Shown here piece by piece: positions 1-9,168 of a DNA stretch of 46,933 nt. The stretch's first letter is position 1; every line of letters starts with the position of its first letter. The translations under genes were made by a program, and so were the position numbers. The stretch covers positions 1 through 46,933 of the forward strand of contig CANFUR010000002.1 of assembly GCA_947450175.1 (NCBI GenBank). Reading direction: 5' to 3'. The DNA comes from Actinomycetota bacterium. Lineage in GTDB: Bacteria; Actinomycetota; Actinomycetes; Nanopelagicales; Nanopelagicaceae. The notes under the pieces are model-generated. The model was not told where the DNA came from. It saw only the letters and a list, made by a program, of their open reading frames with translations, and did not search any database.

Positions 1-759
1 ATTCTCCGTTCAATGGAACTAGGAACATTGCCGATTGATTTGCGTGATCACGAAGGTGAATATCCAAAAGTTGATTTTACTTCAATTGTCCCTACCCAGT
101 TATTTCGTGCACTCAATGGCGATGATCGATTACTGCAACATTTGCAACAAGCCCAAGCCGTATTAGTTGGCGGTGCCACATTGTCTGCAACTTTGCGCGA
201 CCAAGCACAGTCCCAAAAAATTAATGTTGTAGAAACCTATGGAATGACAGAAACTTCTGGTGGGTGCATATATGACGGAGAATCTCTAGAAGGTGTCGAG
301 TATTCAATTAATGAACGTGGTTTAGTTCAGATTCGTGGTTCAGTAATGTCGCAAACTTATTTAAATGTGCCAGAGCTTTATCGACTAAGTGATGGTTGGT
401 TTGTAACTAATGATCTGGGTGAAGTAATCAATGGCAAATTAAAGATTCTTGGTCGAGCCGATGATGTAATCATCTCAGGCGGTGAAAATATTTCGCTTAC
501 AGGTATCGAGGCAACACTTTCAATTAGATACCCTGAAATAGAATTTGCGGCTTTTGCGGTTAATGACATTCAATGGGGGCAGGCTCTTCATTTAGCAGTT
601 GTCGGAGAAATAAGTGAAAGTGAAATTTTGCATTACTTAGAGGCAGCGCTTGGTTCAGCGTCAAAACCAAAAGGAATTCACCACTTAGAATCAATTCCTC
701 TGTTAGGTATCGGTAAAACTGATCGTATAGCTCTTGCAAAGTTGGTGGGACATGAATAA
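1..759 (+). CDS. menE: o-succinylbenzoate-CoA ligase MenE, C-terminal part (cut by window start)
   Basis: MenE is an acyl-CoA/AMP-forming ligase that activates o-succinylbenzoate in menaquinone synthesis. The reading frame is open from base 1 (Ile-Leu-Arg-Ser before the first Met at 13), so the true start lies upstream and Met13 is internal. Visible ANL-superfamily marks are the YGMTETSGG core (about 238-264), the GRADDVIISGGENI hinge and adenylate-binding segment (about 451-495), and a C-terminal IGKTDR segment that should hold the catalytic lysine. The small C-terminal domain is complete. The last bases overlap menA by 8 nt, which supports a menaquinone operon. Another ANL ligase is possible from sequence alone, but the menA neighbour makes MenE likely. 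Confidence 0.88.
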   Translation: MLRSMELGTLPIDLRDHEGEYPKVDFTSIVPTQLFRALNGDDRLLQHLQQAQAVLVGGATLSATLRDQAQSQKINVVETYGMTETSGGCIYDGESLEGVEYSINERGLVQIRGSVMSQTYLNVPELYRLSDGWFVTNDLGEVINGKLKILGRADDVIISGGENISLTGIEATLSIRYPEIEFAAFAVNDIQWGQALHLAVVGEISESEILHYLEAALGSASKPKGIHHLESIPLLGIGKTDRIALAKLVGHE

Positions 760-1600
760 GTGGATACTTGGTGCAAGACCTCGCACACTGCCGGCTGCAA
801 TTGCTCCCGTTGTTGTAGCTACGGCTTTAGCTGCAAGTGACTGGAACTGGTTTCGTGCCGCACTTGCATTAAAAGTGGGCATTTGGTTACAGATCGGCGT
901 TAATTACGCCAATGATTATTCAGATGGCATTAAGGGAAGCGATACCAATCGAATTGGTCCCACGCGTTTAGTTGCAAGTGGTTTGGCAACGGCCAAGCAA
1001 GTAAAGAGGGCTGCGCTTATTTCTTTCGCTATCGCTTCAATCGCTGGCCTCTGGTTATCACTTCTGACTTCACCATGGTTGCTCTTGATTGGTGTTGCAG
1101 CAATCGCTGCAGCTTGGGGCTATACGGGTGGAAAAAATCCATACGGATATAGCGGTTTAGGTGAAGTATCAGTTTTCATTTTCTTTGGTTTAACTGCAAC
1201 TGTTGGTACTTATTACACCCAGACAGGGCAAGTCACTTTGGTCAGCGTAATTAGTTCAATACCCATGGGTTCATTGGCATGTGCGTTATTGGCGGTAAAT
1301 AACATCCGAGACAGGGCGCAAGATGAATTAGTCGGTAAGCGAACACTTGCAGTTCGCTTAGGAGATACACGCGCGCGGCAAGGTTTTGTTGCACTTCTTG
1401 CCCTTGCTCACCTATCTGCACTTGCAACTTTAAATCCCTGGGCATTGCTGACATTAGCTGCGCTACCCATCACGATTTCGATTTCACGGTCAGTGCTTGC
1501 AGGTATTAAAGGGCCTGCACTTATTCCGCTCTTGGGGAAAACAGGCAAACTGCAAATGATTTTTGCCACTCTCCTTGCACTAGCTCTAGCGATACACTAA
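752..1600 (+). CDS. menA: 1,4-dihydroxy-2-naphthoate polyprenyltransferase MenA
   Basis: MenA is a membrane UbiA-family prenyltransferase that attaches the polyprenyl tail to dihydroxynaphthoate, giving demethylmenaquinone. The protein has 282 residues. The first Asp-rich motif is NDYSDGIKGSD, followed by GPTRLVASG. The second motif is NNIRDRAQDE followed by GKRTLAVRLG. About eight hydrophobic segments are visible. I chose ATG 752 (MNKWILGARPRTLPAA) over an in-frame start at 734 because GGTGGGA lies just upstream and family members begin at this W-x-x-x-x-R-P-x-T-L region. It overlaps menE by 8 nt and is probably translated from the same message. Confidence 0.93.
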   Translation: MNKWILGARPRTLPAAIAPVVVATALAASDWNWFRAALALKVGIWLQIGVNYANDYSDGIKGSDTNRIGPTRLVASGLATAKQVKRAALISFAIASIAGLWLSLLTSPWLLLIGVAAIAAAWGYTGGKNPYGYSGLGEVSVFIFFGLTATVGTYYTQTGQVTLVSVISSIPMGSLACALLAVNNIRDRAQDELVGKRTLAVRLGDTRARQGFVALLALAHLSALATLNPWALLTLAALPITISISRSVLAGIKGPALIPLLGKTGKLQMIFATLLALALAIH

Positions 1601-1604
1601 AGCC
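1593..1604 (+). promoter_or_regulatory. putative -10 element for a leaderless start
   Basis: TACACT (1593-1598) is followed by exactly 6 nt and then ATG 1605. Its last T is also the first base of the menA stop codon (TAA 1598-1600). The spacing matches leaderless transcription starting at the A of ATG. Confidence 0.5.
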
Positions 1605-1859
1605 ATGTCACGCATCCTGCCGATTCTTCTCTTAACTGGTTTTACCATTTATACGTTAATCGATTGCGCACGCACAGATGAAAGCCAAATAAGAAATCTG
1701 CCAAAGTGGGGATGGATCTTAATTATTATTTTAATTGGAACACTGGGACCTATTGCTTACTGGATCGCTGGAAGACCTAAGCGCCCAGGTTTAGGTGGAG
1801 GACCAAAGCGTCGAATCTTGCCTCCAGATGATGATCCAGATTTCTTACGAAAGATCTAA
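1605..1859 (+). CDS. small membrane protein with PLDc_N-type (phospholipase D nuclease N-terminal) domain
   Basis: The protein has 84 residues. A hydrophobic N-terminal segment (MSRILPILLLTGFTIYTLIDC) and a second one (WILIIILIGTLGPIAYWIAG) flank a charged loop. The pattern DCA...lPKWgWi.iil.g.iGpiaYfi.Gr is that of the PLDc_N family (family knowledge). The C-terminal tail is rich in Gly, Pro, Arg and Asp (GLGGGPKRR, PPDDDPDF) and probably cytosolic. No catalytic residues are present and the function is unknown. It follows menA by 4 nt and converges on ccsB with only 3 nt between the stop codons. A promoter-like TACACT sits 6 nt before the start, so it may also be transcribed on its own. Confidence 0.75.
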   Translation: MSRILPILLLTGFTIYTLIDCARTDESQIRNLPKWGWILIIILIGTLGPIAYWIAGRPKRPGLGGGPKRRILPPDDDPDFLRKI

Positions 1860-1862
1860 CGC

Positions 1863-2756
1863 CTAAAGTCCTGAATACGTGTGTTTTCCAGTTCCCCAAA
1901 TATTTACGTACACGTAATTAAATAAAAATGTTGATCCAGCAAATAAACACAGCCATGCAGCCTTGCGTCCACGCCAACCAATAGTTACGCGGGCATGTAA
2001 ATATGCGGCATATGCAACCCAAGTAATAAAGGCCCACGTCTCTTTTGGATCCCAACCCCAGTAACGACCCCATGCGCTTTCTGCCCAAATTGCGCCGGCA
2101 ATAACTGCAAAAGTCCATAGTGGAAATACAAAAGCAACTAGTCTGTAAGAGAGTTGATCAAGAACTTCAAGTGAAGGCAAACGTTTAGCCCAAGCCGTTC
2201 TTTCGCCACGTGATTCCATTGCATCTAAATAGAGATACGCAGCCGCGATTGTATTTGCCAATAAAAATACTCCACCAGAAATAATTGCGGCAGAGACGTG
2301 AATGATTAACCACGTAGATTTGAGTGCAGGAACTAAAGGTGCACTCGGGCGGTATAAAACTGCAACCGCAGTTCCGAGTGTCAGCAATACTGCGATAGAA
2401 ACTAATAATCCCAACCAGCGGAGATCATATTTACGAAGTGCGGCAAGGTATGCACCAGAAAAAGCCATGGCACCAGTAATCGAGAATTCATACATATTTC
2501 CCCAAGGCACACGCCCAGCAGAAATACCTCTAGCAACAACGCCTGCAACAAGTAGGAGGAAACCTAAAATCATCATCGCTGTTGCAATACGCGCAACTTT
2601 TTCAGTGCGCTTGTAATCCAAAGTTTTCTTTGAATCCTCAGTTGTGATTCGGACTGCCCATGCAGTTTCAATCGCGTGAGCAAAAAATGACAATGTATAA
2701 ACTGCCATTGATGAATAAATAAGATAGTTAGAGAAGTATGCCCAGGTGCGTGCCAT
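1863..2756 (-). CDS. ccsB: cytochrome c maturation protein CcsB (CcsA/ResC-type haem handling)
   Basis: The protein has 297 residues and many membrane helices. It carries the tryptophan-rich haem-handling motif WGWDPKETWAFITW and flanking conserved His positions (IIHVSAA, YLHARV). This is the CcsA/ResC protein of system II cytochrome c biogenesis, which with ResB moves haem across the membrane and ligates it to apocytochrome CXXCH motifs. It is called ccsB in actinobacterial annotation. The start follows the resB stop directly and has a good ribosome binding site (GGGAGAGAATTAA then ATG). It is the last gene of the operon and its stop faces the small PLDc_N gene. Confidence 0.93.
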   Translation of the reverse strand: MARTWAYFSNYLIYSSMAVYTLSFFAHAIETAWAVRITTEDSKKTLDYKRTEKVARIATAMMILGFLLLVAGVVARGISAGRVPWGNMYEFSITGAMAFSGAYLAALRKYDLRWLGLLVSIAVLLTLGTAVAVLYRPSAPLVPALKSTWLIIHVSAAIISGGVFLLANTIAAAYLYLDAMESRGERTAWAKRLPSLEVLDQLSYRLVAFVFPLWTFAVIAGAIWAESAWGRYWGWDPKETWAFITWVAYAAYLHARVTIGWRGRKAAWLCLFAGSTFLFNYVYVNIWGTGKHTYSGL

Positions 2757-4226
2757 TTAATTCTCTCCCTTAAGCATCGTTACAAACTTTTGCATTTCAA
2801 TATCTAATCCGGGTGCCGCGTTCTTAGCTAATCCAGCTACTTCAATAGACTTTCCAGCACGAATCCAAATTCGACGCCTTCTGGTAAATAACGATGCAAG
2901 TAAACCAAGGATGGCAACGATACCGCCGAGCAGGGCAAAGTTCTTGCCAGGATCATTAACGATCTGAAGATTGACCCACTGCTGGTATCCCTCAAATGTG
3001 ATTGAGCCCTGCGGATAAATAAATGTCTCACCTGGTTTTAAGGATTTAAGTCCCACTTGCTTCATCTTTGAAGTATCAATTCGATAAACCGATTGCGGAA
3101 CTCCACTATCTAAACCTAAATCACCAATCCATGCAGACAATAAAAGCCTGGGATCAAGGGCTTCAGGGAAAACGCTAATTGCCCCGTTGTCTTTACTGCG
3201 CGCATAGGTTGGAACAAAGGAACCAACAAAGCCAATTTGTGGGTCAGCATCAGGAACTTTTATTGCACCGATAGATCGAAGGTTTGCATCTTGCGGCAAG
3301 AAAGGAACGGGGCCTTGCATCGCTACATTTCCCTTTGAATCTCTAACTGTTACCACTGGTGAATATCCATTGGCTTGTAAATAGATATTTGTATTTCCTA
3401 CCTTTAATGGCGAGTTCACTTTAATTACCCGCTTGCTGATTTTTGTTAAGTCCCCTTGTGCAAACGTGACATCGAGGGTGTAGTCCTCTGGTGCGTTGGT
3501 TTCCACATTGTATTTCGCGGTGAATTTATCAATTTTGATTGAAAAATCTGAAAGGTTATTTTCTTTAAAGAGTTTTCCATACTGCAAAGAGTCGTAACTT
3601 GTTGGGGTATTCACAAAACGTTCCCCAACATTGAGTATCGCTTCTCCCCGCATACCGAAAATTGAACTGAAAGAAATTCCTAATAAAACAAGAATTAACG
3701 CTAGATGGAAAAGGAGGTTGCCGGTTTCGCGAGAAAAACCCTTCTCAGCTGATATGGAACCTTCTTTTTCTAAAATTCTAAATCGATTTTTTTTAAACCA
3801 AACTCTTGCTTTGTCCAACTCATCACCTTGTGCAGTCCAAGAAGCATGATGCTCCATGCGATCCAGATTTTTAGGAGTAGCCGGTGGAAGCGCACGAGCT
3901 GCATGAAAATGCTCGATTGTTCGAGGCAAAACACAACCGATGAGGGAAATAAAGAGCAGGATATAAATAGCACTAAACCATGGTGAGCCGTAAACATCAA
4001 AGAGGGAGAGGCGATCCATCCATCTCGAAAGTTCTGGAGAGTTCTTAAAATACTCACTAACTTTCATTGGATTTTGTGTGCGCTGTGGAATCAGAGAACC
4101 TGGAATGGCGGCAACGCCAAGCATTAATAAGAGAATCAAAGCGGTGCGCATACTCGTTAATTGGCGCCAGCTATAGCGCAGTAAACCAACACTGCCTAAT
4201 TCTGGAATCTGTATTTCTTGACTCAT
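2757..4226 (-). CDS. resB: cytochrome c biogenesis protein ResB (Ccs1)
   Basis: The protein has 489 residues. Three hydrophobic segments lie in the N-terminal third (starting near SMRTALILLLMLGVAAIPGS), followed by a membrane segment near GNLLFHLALILVLLGIS, a large extracytoplasmic domain, and a last helix (FALLGGIVAILGLLASLF) before a cytosolic tail. This layout is characteristic of ResB/Ccs1, the partner of CcsB in delivering and ligating haem. It abuts ccdA (stop 4227) and ccsB (start 2756) without gaps, so the four genes form one transcription unit. Confidence 0.93.
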   Translation of the reverse strand: MSQEIQIPELGSVGLLRYSWRQLTSMRTALILLLMLGVAAIPGSLIPQRTQNPMKVSEYFKNSPELSRWMDRLSLFDVYGSPWFSAIYILLFISLIGCVLPRTIEHFHAARALPPATPKNLDRMEHHASWTAQGDELDKARVWFKKNRFRILEKEGSISAEKGFSRETGNLLFHLALILVLLGISFSSIFGMRGEAILNVGERFVNTPTSYDSLQYGKLFKENNLSDFSIKIDKFTAKYNVETNAPEDYTLDVTFAQGDLTKISKRVIKVNSPLKVGNTNIYLQANGYSPVVTVRDSKGNVAMQGPVPFLPQDANLRSIGAIKVPDADPQIGFVGSFVPTYARSKDNGAISVFPEALDPRLLLSAWIGDLGLDSGVPQSVYRIDTSKMKQVGLKSLKPGETFIYPQGSITFEGYQQWVNLQIVNDPGKNFALLGGIVAILGLLASLFTRRRRIWIRAGKSIEVAGLAKNAAPGLDIEMQKFVTMLKGEN

Positions 4227-4952
4227 TTAAACCACCGGTATGAAATCAGATATGAGGGAACGGATTGAATTCATCATCTGACCCCATAAGCCAGTAACTT
4301 CTAAAATACCAATGACAATCAGGAATATTCCACCAATCTTTGAAATTAAATCCCCGCGCTTTACTAAATACTTACGGATCTTTTCTGAGCGATCAAGAAA
4401 CACGCCTGATGCAATAAATGGCAAGCCCAATCCAAAACAATAGGCAAGTGATAACAATGCACCACGAACCGCACTTGATTCCTGAAAAGCTAGCGTTTCA
4501 ACGGCTGCCAACGCAGGACCAATGCAAGGTGTCCAGCCAACCCCAAAGAGAAAACCTAAAACTGGCGCACCAATTAATCCACCAGTTGTTTTAATCGTTG
4601 GTCGAAATGTTGGGGCAAATGGAAATTTGCCCAGAAAAACAAAGCCTAAGAAAATAGTTATCAATCCAAGGATTCGCGAAATCACATCCTCATAAGCTGC
4701 TAAGTGATTTCCAATTCCGCCAAAAATTGCACCGTAGGAGACAAATACCGTGCTGAACCCAAGTACAAATAAAATTGATCCTAAAAGTACTTTGCCACGA
4801 TTTACTGAAAATCCTGCAGCAAAAGAAAGATAGCCCGGTACAAGTGGTAATACGCACGGAGATAAAAATGAAATTACTCCAGCAATAAAAGCTACTGGCA
4901 ACGCAGTAATAAGGAACCCACTCATTATCTGTTCTACGAAGAAATCTTTCAT
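4227..4952 (-). CDS. ccdA: thiol-disulfide transporter CcdA
   Basis: The protein has 241 residues with about six membrane helices. The two conserved redox cysteines of the family are visible in SFLSPCVLPLVPGYLSF and GVGWTPCIGPALAA. CcdA carries reducing equivalents from cytosolic thioredoxin to the outer face, where the TlpA/ResA-like protein encoded just upstream can keep apocytochrome cysteines reduced. It overlaps that gene by 4 nt and is followed directly by resB. Confidence 0.94.
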   Translation of the reverse strand: MKDFFVEQIMSGFLITALPVAFIAGVISFLSPCVLPLVPGYLSFAAGFSVNRGKVLLGSILFVLGFSTVFVSYGAIFGGIGNHLAAYEDVISRILGLITIFLGFVFLGKFPFAPTFRPTIKTTGGLIGAPVLGFLFGVGWTPCIGPALAAVETLAFQESSAVRGALLSLAYCFGLGLPFIASGVFLDRSEKIRKYLVKRGDLISKIGGIFLIVIGILEVTGLWGQMMNSIRSLISDFIPVV

Positions 4953-5491
4953 TCGGCGCTCACTCGCTCAATCAAATCAGTCAACGATGCAACTGTCACA
5001 GCACCCGAAATTCGTGCAGCAACTCTTCCCTTTTTATCTATAACTACCGTAGAGGGAATTGCGTTAGCAGGCAGAGAGCCTTTGAAACCAATTAATAATG
5101 AGTCATCGATAAGGGTTGGATAAGGCAGTGCAAAACGTCGTTGGAATGCTTCGGCAGTTGCAGGATTATCGCGAGTCAAGATTCCAATAAATGAAACATT
5201 ACTGTATTTAATTGCAAGGGCTGCAAGGGTTGGGGCTTCGGCTCTGCATGGAGAGCACCATGATGCCCATACATTTACTACCGCAACTTTTCCAGTGGTG
5301 AATTTGTAATTAGTTCCAGACAATGTCAATCCAGCCAATGCTGGAGCTTGTGCTCTATTTTCAGATTTGATAAAACTTACTGAACCATTTCCAGCAACGA
5401 AGCTTTCTTGAGAACTTGAAGTTCCTCCGCCGCATGCAGTTAACAACAGCGCGATAGTAAGCAAGGCAAAAGATTTAACTGCTAATTTCAT
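4949..5491 (-). CDS. TlpA/ResA-like thioredoxin-fold lipoprotein
   Basis: The protein has 180 residues. The N-terminus is a lipoprotein signal (KSFALLTIALLLTACGGG) with lipobox LTAC. The thioredoxin fold has the active site NVWASWCSPCRAEAP and a cis-Pro region (NAIPSTVVIDKKGRV). Proteins of this type reduce the CXXCH cysteines of apocytochrome c outside the membrane. The 4-nt overlap with ccdA and the ccs genes downstream support that role. The start overlaps the stop of the histidine phosphatase by 1 nt (TAATG). Confidence 0.92.
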   Translation of the reverse strand: MKLAVKSFALLTIALLLTACGGGTSSSQESFVAGNGSVSFIKSENRAQAPALAGLTLSGTNYKFTTGKVAVVNVWASWCSPCRAEAPTLAALAIKYSNVSFIGILTRDNPATAEAFQRRFALPYPTLIDDSLLIGFKGSLPANAIPSTVVIDKKGRVAARISGAVTVASLTDLIERVSAE

Positions 5492-6114
5492 TACTTCTTC
5501 TTTGGCAATAAGTGACGAGCAGGTTCAGAATAAGTAAGTCCAGAGATAAAACCTTCATCATCAAAATGAACGCTAGTAACCGACGCTAACGAGCATTCGC
5601 GGCGGCGTGGGTCGTGAATCAATCTGCGATTTTCAATCGCGCTTCGTAGAATCCAAATTGGCAGCTGATGTGAAACAACGATTGCATCTTTTCCTTGTGC
5701 AGCATCTCGGGCGGCAAAGATCGCTGCGAGCATTCGATTAATCTGCTCGTCATATGGTTCACCCCACGATGGTTTCCATGGATTCCACAAATGGCGCCAA
5801 GACGAGGGATGTTTTAAAACTCCATCACCTACGCCAAATGGTTTTCCTTCAAAAATATTTGCGGCTTCAATCAAGCGCTCATCAGTAGTTATAGAAATAT
5901 TGTGTGCCGCTGCTATTGGAGCTGCGGTTTCTTGCGCCCGCTGCAAAGGTGAGACATGGAGTGCGCCAAGATCGATAGTGCGCGACCATTCGCCCAAAGT
6001 TTTTGCCATCTCTTGCCCGCGAACCGAAAGGCTCCAGCCAGGTTGGCGTCCATAGAGAATCTTGTTGGGATTTTCTACCTCACCGTGCCGGACGACATGA
6101 ACTGTTGAACTCAT
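5491..6114 (-). CDS. histidine phosphatase family protein (phosphoglycerate-mutase-like)
   Basis: The protein has 207 residues from the chosen start. The catalytic RHG motif is VHVVRHGEVENP at the very N-terminus. The second histidine lies in IVVSHQLPIW, and LSVRGQEMA and SPLQRAQETA complete the branch signature. Substrate is unknown. An upstream in-frame GTG at 6171 exists, but I chose ATG 6114 because TATGCT stands exactly 6 nt before it and the RHG motif normally lies at the N-terminus. It leads the cytochrome c maturation operon in a conserved actinobacterial arrangement and diverges from the HAD-IB gene. Confidence 0.88.
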   Translation of the reverse strand: MSSTVHVVRHGEVENPNKILYGRQPGWSLSVRGQEMAKTLGEWSRTIDLGALHVSPLQRAQETAAPIAAAHNISITTDERLIEAANIFEGKPFGVGDGVLKHPSSWRHLWNPWKPSWGEPYDEQINRMLAAIFAARDAAQGKDAIVVSHQLPIWILRSAIENRRLIHDPRRRECSLASVTSVHFDDEGFISGLTYSEPARHLLPKKK

Positions 6115-6126
6115 TGGTAAAGCATA
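6115..6126 (-). promoter_or_regulatory. putative -10 element, leaderless start of phosphatase/ccs operon
   Basis: On the minus strand TATGCT (6126-6121) is followed by 6 nt (TTACCA) and ATG 6114. No ribosome binding site is visible. This is the likely promoter of the whole phosphatase-tlpA-ccdA-resB-ccsB unit. Confidence 0.6.
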
Positions 6127-6152
6127 AAGCGTCCTAATTGAAGCAAGTTCGT

Positions 6153-6164
6153 TAAGGTAGTGAC
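6153..6164 (+). promoter_or_regulatory. putative -10 element, leaderless start of HAD-IB gene
   Basis: TAAGGT (6153-6158) is followed by 6 nt (AGTGAC) and ATG 6165. It faces away from the minus-strand element at 6121-6126, and the two starts lie 50 bp apart. Confidence 0.6.
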
Positions 6165-6932
6165 ATGGCACTCACGGCGAAGCGAGCAGCCTTTTTTGAT
6201 GTAGATAACACCCTGATTCGTGGCTCGACCCTGTATTTCCTGGGAAAGGGCATGTACCAGCGTGGATATTTCACAAAAAAGGATATCTCTAGATTCGTTT
6301 TGGCCAATCTACGTTTTCGCCTTACTGGAAAAGAAAATAAAGAAGAGATTCAACGTTTTCAAAATGCTGCAACAGATTTTATTGGCGGTCATGACGTTGA
6401 AGATATTAGCAAGATTGCTCAAGAAATTTATGACCAATATGTTTCTCCCGCATTATGGCAAGGAACAATTGATATTGCACAAAAACATTTAACTGCTGGT
6501 GAGGAAGTTTGGTTAGTGACTGCAGCACCTGAAGATATGGCAGTGCTCATTGCTAAACGTTTGGGATTTACTGGTGCACTTGGAAGTAAAGCCGAAACTA
6601 AAGATGGCAAATATACCGGCGCAATGTCTGGCGCCCTTCTACATGGAAAAGAAAAAGCAGTTGCGGTTCGTGAGTTAGCAAAACAAAAAGGTCTTAACCT
6701 AGAAATTTGTTACGCGTATTCAGATAGTCATAATGATTTTCCCTTGCTTCAATGTGTTGGTAATCCATCTGCAATTAATCCTGATGCAATCTTGTCATTG
6801 CGCGCCATGACCGAAGGTTGGCCTATCCACGATTTCCGTAGAGCCCGGTATTTGGCCAAAATCGTTTCCCCTGTTGTGGTCCGACTTGCAGCTCTTGGAA
6901 CTTGGCTAACTCCGCGCGGAAAGAATCGTTGA
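6165..6932 (+). CDS. HAD-IB family hydrolase (SerB-like phosphatase)
   Basis: The protein has 255 residues. HAD motif I is FFDVDNTLIRGST, with the nucleophile Asp and acid/base Asp. Motif II Thr lies in VWLVTAAPEDMA. The Lys of motif III is in HGKEKAVAV and motif IV is AYSDSHNDFPLL. The cap between motifs I and II is helical, as in subfamily IB. Related proteins include phosphoserine phosphatase and actinobacterial lipid or sugar phosphatases, so the substrate is not settled. The C-terminus has a short hydrophobic stretch (IVSPVVVRLAALGTWL) that may touch the membrane. Confidence 0.88.
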   Translation: MALTAKRAAFFDVDNTLIRGSTLYFLGKGMYQRGYFTKKDISRFVLANLRFRLTGKENKEEIQRFQNAATDFIGGHDVEDISKIAQEIYDQYVSPALWQGTIDIAQKHLTAGEEVWLVTAAPEDMAVLIAKRLGFTGALGSKAETKDGKYTGAMSGALLHGKEKAVAVRELAKQKGLNLEICYAYSDSHNDFPLLQCVGNPSAINPDAILSLRAMTEGWPIHDFRRARYLAKIVSPVVVRLAALGTWLTPRGKNR

Positions 6933-6957
6933 TTAACCCTTAAAGGCGAAATGCCAG

Positions 6958-6972
6958 TAATGTAAGCAAGTT
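6958..6972 (+). promoter_or_regulatory. weak candidate -10 before the XPB-associated gene
   Basis: TAATGT (6958-6963) stands 9 nt before ATG 6973. The spacing is longer than in the exact leaderless cases, so a very short leader is possible. No clear ribosome binding site is seen. Confidence 0.35.
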
Positions 6973-9168
6973 ATGGAAATGCAATCATTCTCCGACTACC
7001 TACGTAGTGTTGATGATGATGCCTTCTTGAAGTTATTTTCTGCCAGACCAGATCTAGTAACTCCAGTTCCACCAGATATCGCATCACTTGCGGTGCGCGC
7101 ATGTTCGTCTCCAAGTTTAGCTCGAGCCATTGATTCTCTTAATCAATGGCAGTTCCAAGTGCTAGAAGCTGCGGCCGCACTTAACGAACCTTTTTCTTTG
7201 AAAAGTATCGTTGCAATTACAGATAAGGCGGCAGCACAAGCTTTAGATCACTTGATTTCGATCGGACTTGTTTATCCTTCTGATGATGGAATGCGTCTTC
7301 CTTCACAATTACGTGATGTTATTGGAAATGAACCTGCCGGGCTCGGCCCGGCATCAATTGCAAAAGTTAAGTTAACTGAAATTGAAAGTGCACCGGCCGA
7401 AGCAAAAAAGGTTCTTGAAAGATTAATTTGGGGACCACCACGTGGAAGTGTCGGCGATATCAAAAATCCTGGTCCTGGAGTCTCCTGGTTACTTGAAAAC
7501 AAATTCCTTGTGCCCCTTGATCAACGAACCGTAATCTTGCCTCGAGAAGTTGCGATTCATTTGCGCGGCGGCAAAGTGCATAAAGAGAGATTTATTGTTC
7601 AACCCAAACTCAATGGCACAAAGCGTGATGAGCGACAGATTGATTTAGCTGCAATTGCTAATATCTCAACGGTCTTACGCTGGGTTGAAGAACTCCTTAA
7701 TTTCTGGGCCGATGAGCCTTCAGATGCACTACGTGCTGGTGGAATTGGTGTTCGCGATTTAAAGATACTTTCTACCCGCCTTGGTGTTGATGAGTCATGT
7801 ACTGCTTTTATTACTGAACTCGCATTTTTATCGTCACTTATTAGTATCGATGCAGAAGATCGAATAATGCCAAGTAATAAATTTGATATCTGGTTAATGC
7901 AAACTCCTTCAGATCGCTGGCAAGTTCTCGCATCACAGTGGTTAATCACTTCTAGAGTAAGCGGACTCGTAGGCCGCGCTGATACAAAAAATGTTGCTGC
8001 CCTTGGCCCAGAACTTGATCGGGTGAATGCAGCCAAAGTGCGCGCTTTAACGCTTTCAATTCTTCAAGAAAATCCGGCTATCGCTCCAGAAATAAATTCA
8101 TTTAATGAGGTAGTTGCTTGGCGTGCACCTGTACGCCGCAATTCATCTCTGCAGGAGGAGTTAGCGAGTTGGACTTTACGTGAAGCTGAATGGCTAGGAA
8201 TTACTGGACAGGGAGCTATTTCTAAATACGGCGTTGAGTTCCTAAAGGGTGAAGATTTAACAGTTATTAACCAAGACTTACCTAAGACTGTAGATCACAT
8301 TTTGATTCAAAGCGATAACACAGCAATTGCACCAGGACCTTTAGAACATGAAATATCTCAGCAGCTTGCAATGATGGCTGAGATTGAAAGTCGCGGTGGC
8401 GCAACGGTTTATAGATTTAGCGAAGCAACGATTCGCCGAGCTTTAGACCATGGCAAAACAGGTGATGAAATTAAAGCTTTCTTAACTAAAACATCTAAAA
8501 CTCCAATGCCTCAACCTTTGGAGTATTTGATTGCTGATGTATCAAAAAAGCATGGCAAGTTGCGAGTAGGCAATACCACCTCATTTATTCGTTGCGAAGA
8601 TACGACTCTGATTTCGCAGATTATGAATGATAAGAGACTGGAAATACTTGCGCTTCGCCGAATTGCACCTGAAGTTGTTATTTGTGATCACGATGCAACA
8701 GACACAATGCGAATTTTACGAGAAGCTGGATATTTACCAGCTGGTGAATCAACTGCTGGCATCATGCTCACCGGTCCTCGATCTAATCGTGCACTCACCA
8801 AGCCAAGGCCGCCGAGAGTAATCGGTGAGATTGAAATTCCTACTGCTGAAAATTTAAGCGCTGCAATTCGAGCAATCCGTACCGGCGAGAAATCAACGCA
8901 CAAACAAACACATTTGCGCCAAATAGCTAACGAAGCATTGGGTGCACTTCCTCGCACCACGGCAAATGAAACTATGGACTTGGTTAATAGATACATCAGC
9001 GAAGAAAAATCACTTTCAATTGGCTACGCCGACAACAATGGCGCTGTTACACATCGAATCATTGATCCCATCCGCGTCAGCGCAGGAGCCTTAATCGCTC
9101 GCGATCACGCAACGGGAGAAGTGCAGTCCTTTAGAATTCCCCGCATCACCGGCGTAGCGCCACTATAG
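6973..9168 (+). CDS. XPB/Ssl2 helicase-associated protein
   Basis: The protein has 731 residues. It matches the actinobacterial family of large soluble proteins encoded beside the XPB helicase (equivalent position to the neighbour of XPB in mycobacteria). The start is SFSDYLRSVDDDAFLKLFSARPD-like, with winged-helix-like segments in the first 150 residues. A C-terminal region near residues 430-640 (VDHILIQSDNTAIAPGPL, YRFSEATIRRALDHG) matches the Helicase_C_3 (XPB/Ssl2) type domain. No Walker A motif is present, so it is not itself a helicase. The stop codon TAG (9166-9168) is embedded in the probable promoter of the next gene. Confidence 0.85.
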   Translation: MEMQSFSDYLRSVDDDAFLKLFSARPDLVTPVPPDIASLAVRACSSPSLARAIDSLNQWQFQVLEAAAALNEPFSLKSIVAITDKAAAQALDHLISIGLVYPSDDGMRLPSQLRDVIGNEPAGLGPASIAKVKLTEIESAPAEAKKVLERLIWGPPRGSVGDIKNPGPGVSWLLENKFLVPLDQRTVILPREVAIHLRGGKVHKERFIVQPKLNGTKRDERQIDLAAIANISTVLRWVEELLNFWADEPSDALRAGGIGVRDLKILSTRLGVDESCTAFITELAFLSSLISIDAEDRIMPSNKFDIWLMQTPSDRWQVLASQWLITSRVSGLVGRADTKNVAALGPELDRVNAAKVRALTLSILQENPAIAPEINSFNEVVAWRAPVRRNSSLQEELASWTLREAEWLGITGQGAISKYGVEFLKGEDLTVINQDLPKTVDHILIQSDNTAIAPGPLEHEISQQLAMMAEIESRGGATVYRFSEATIRRALDHGKTGDEIKAFLTKTSKTPMPQPLEYLIADVSKKHGKLRVGNTTSFIRCEDTTLISQIMNDKRLEILALRRIAPEVVICDHDATDTMRILREAGYLPAGESTAGIMLTGPRSNRALTKPRPPRVIGEIEIPTAENLSAAIRAIRTGEKSTHKQTHLRQIANEALGALPRTTANETMDLVNRYISEEKSLSIGYADNNGAVTHRIIDPIRVSAGALIARDHATGEVQSFRIPRITGVAPL

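Noticed and set aside
6115-6171. GTG 6171 as start of the histidine phosphatase
   Set aside because: It adds 19 residues before the RHG motif, and the TATGCT element at 6121-6126 lies inside that extension.
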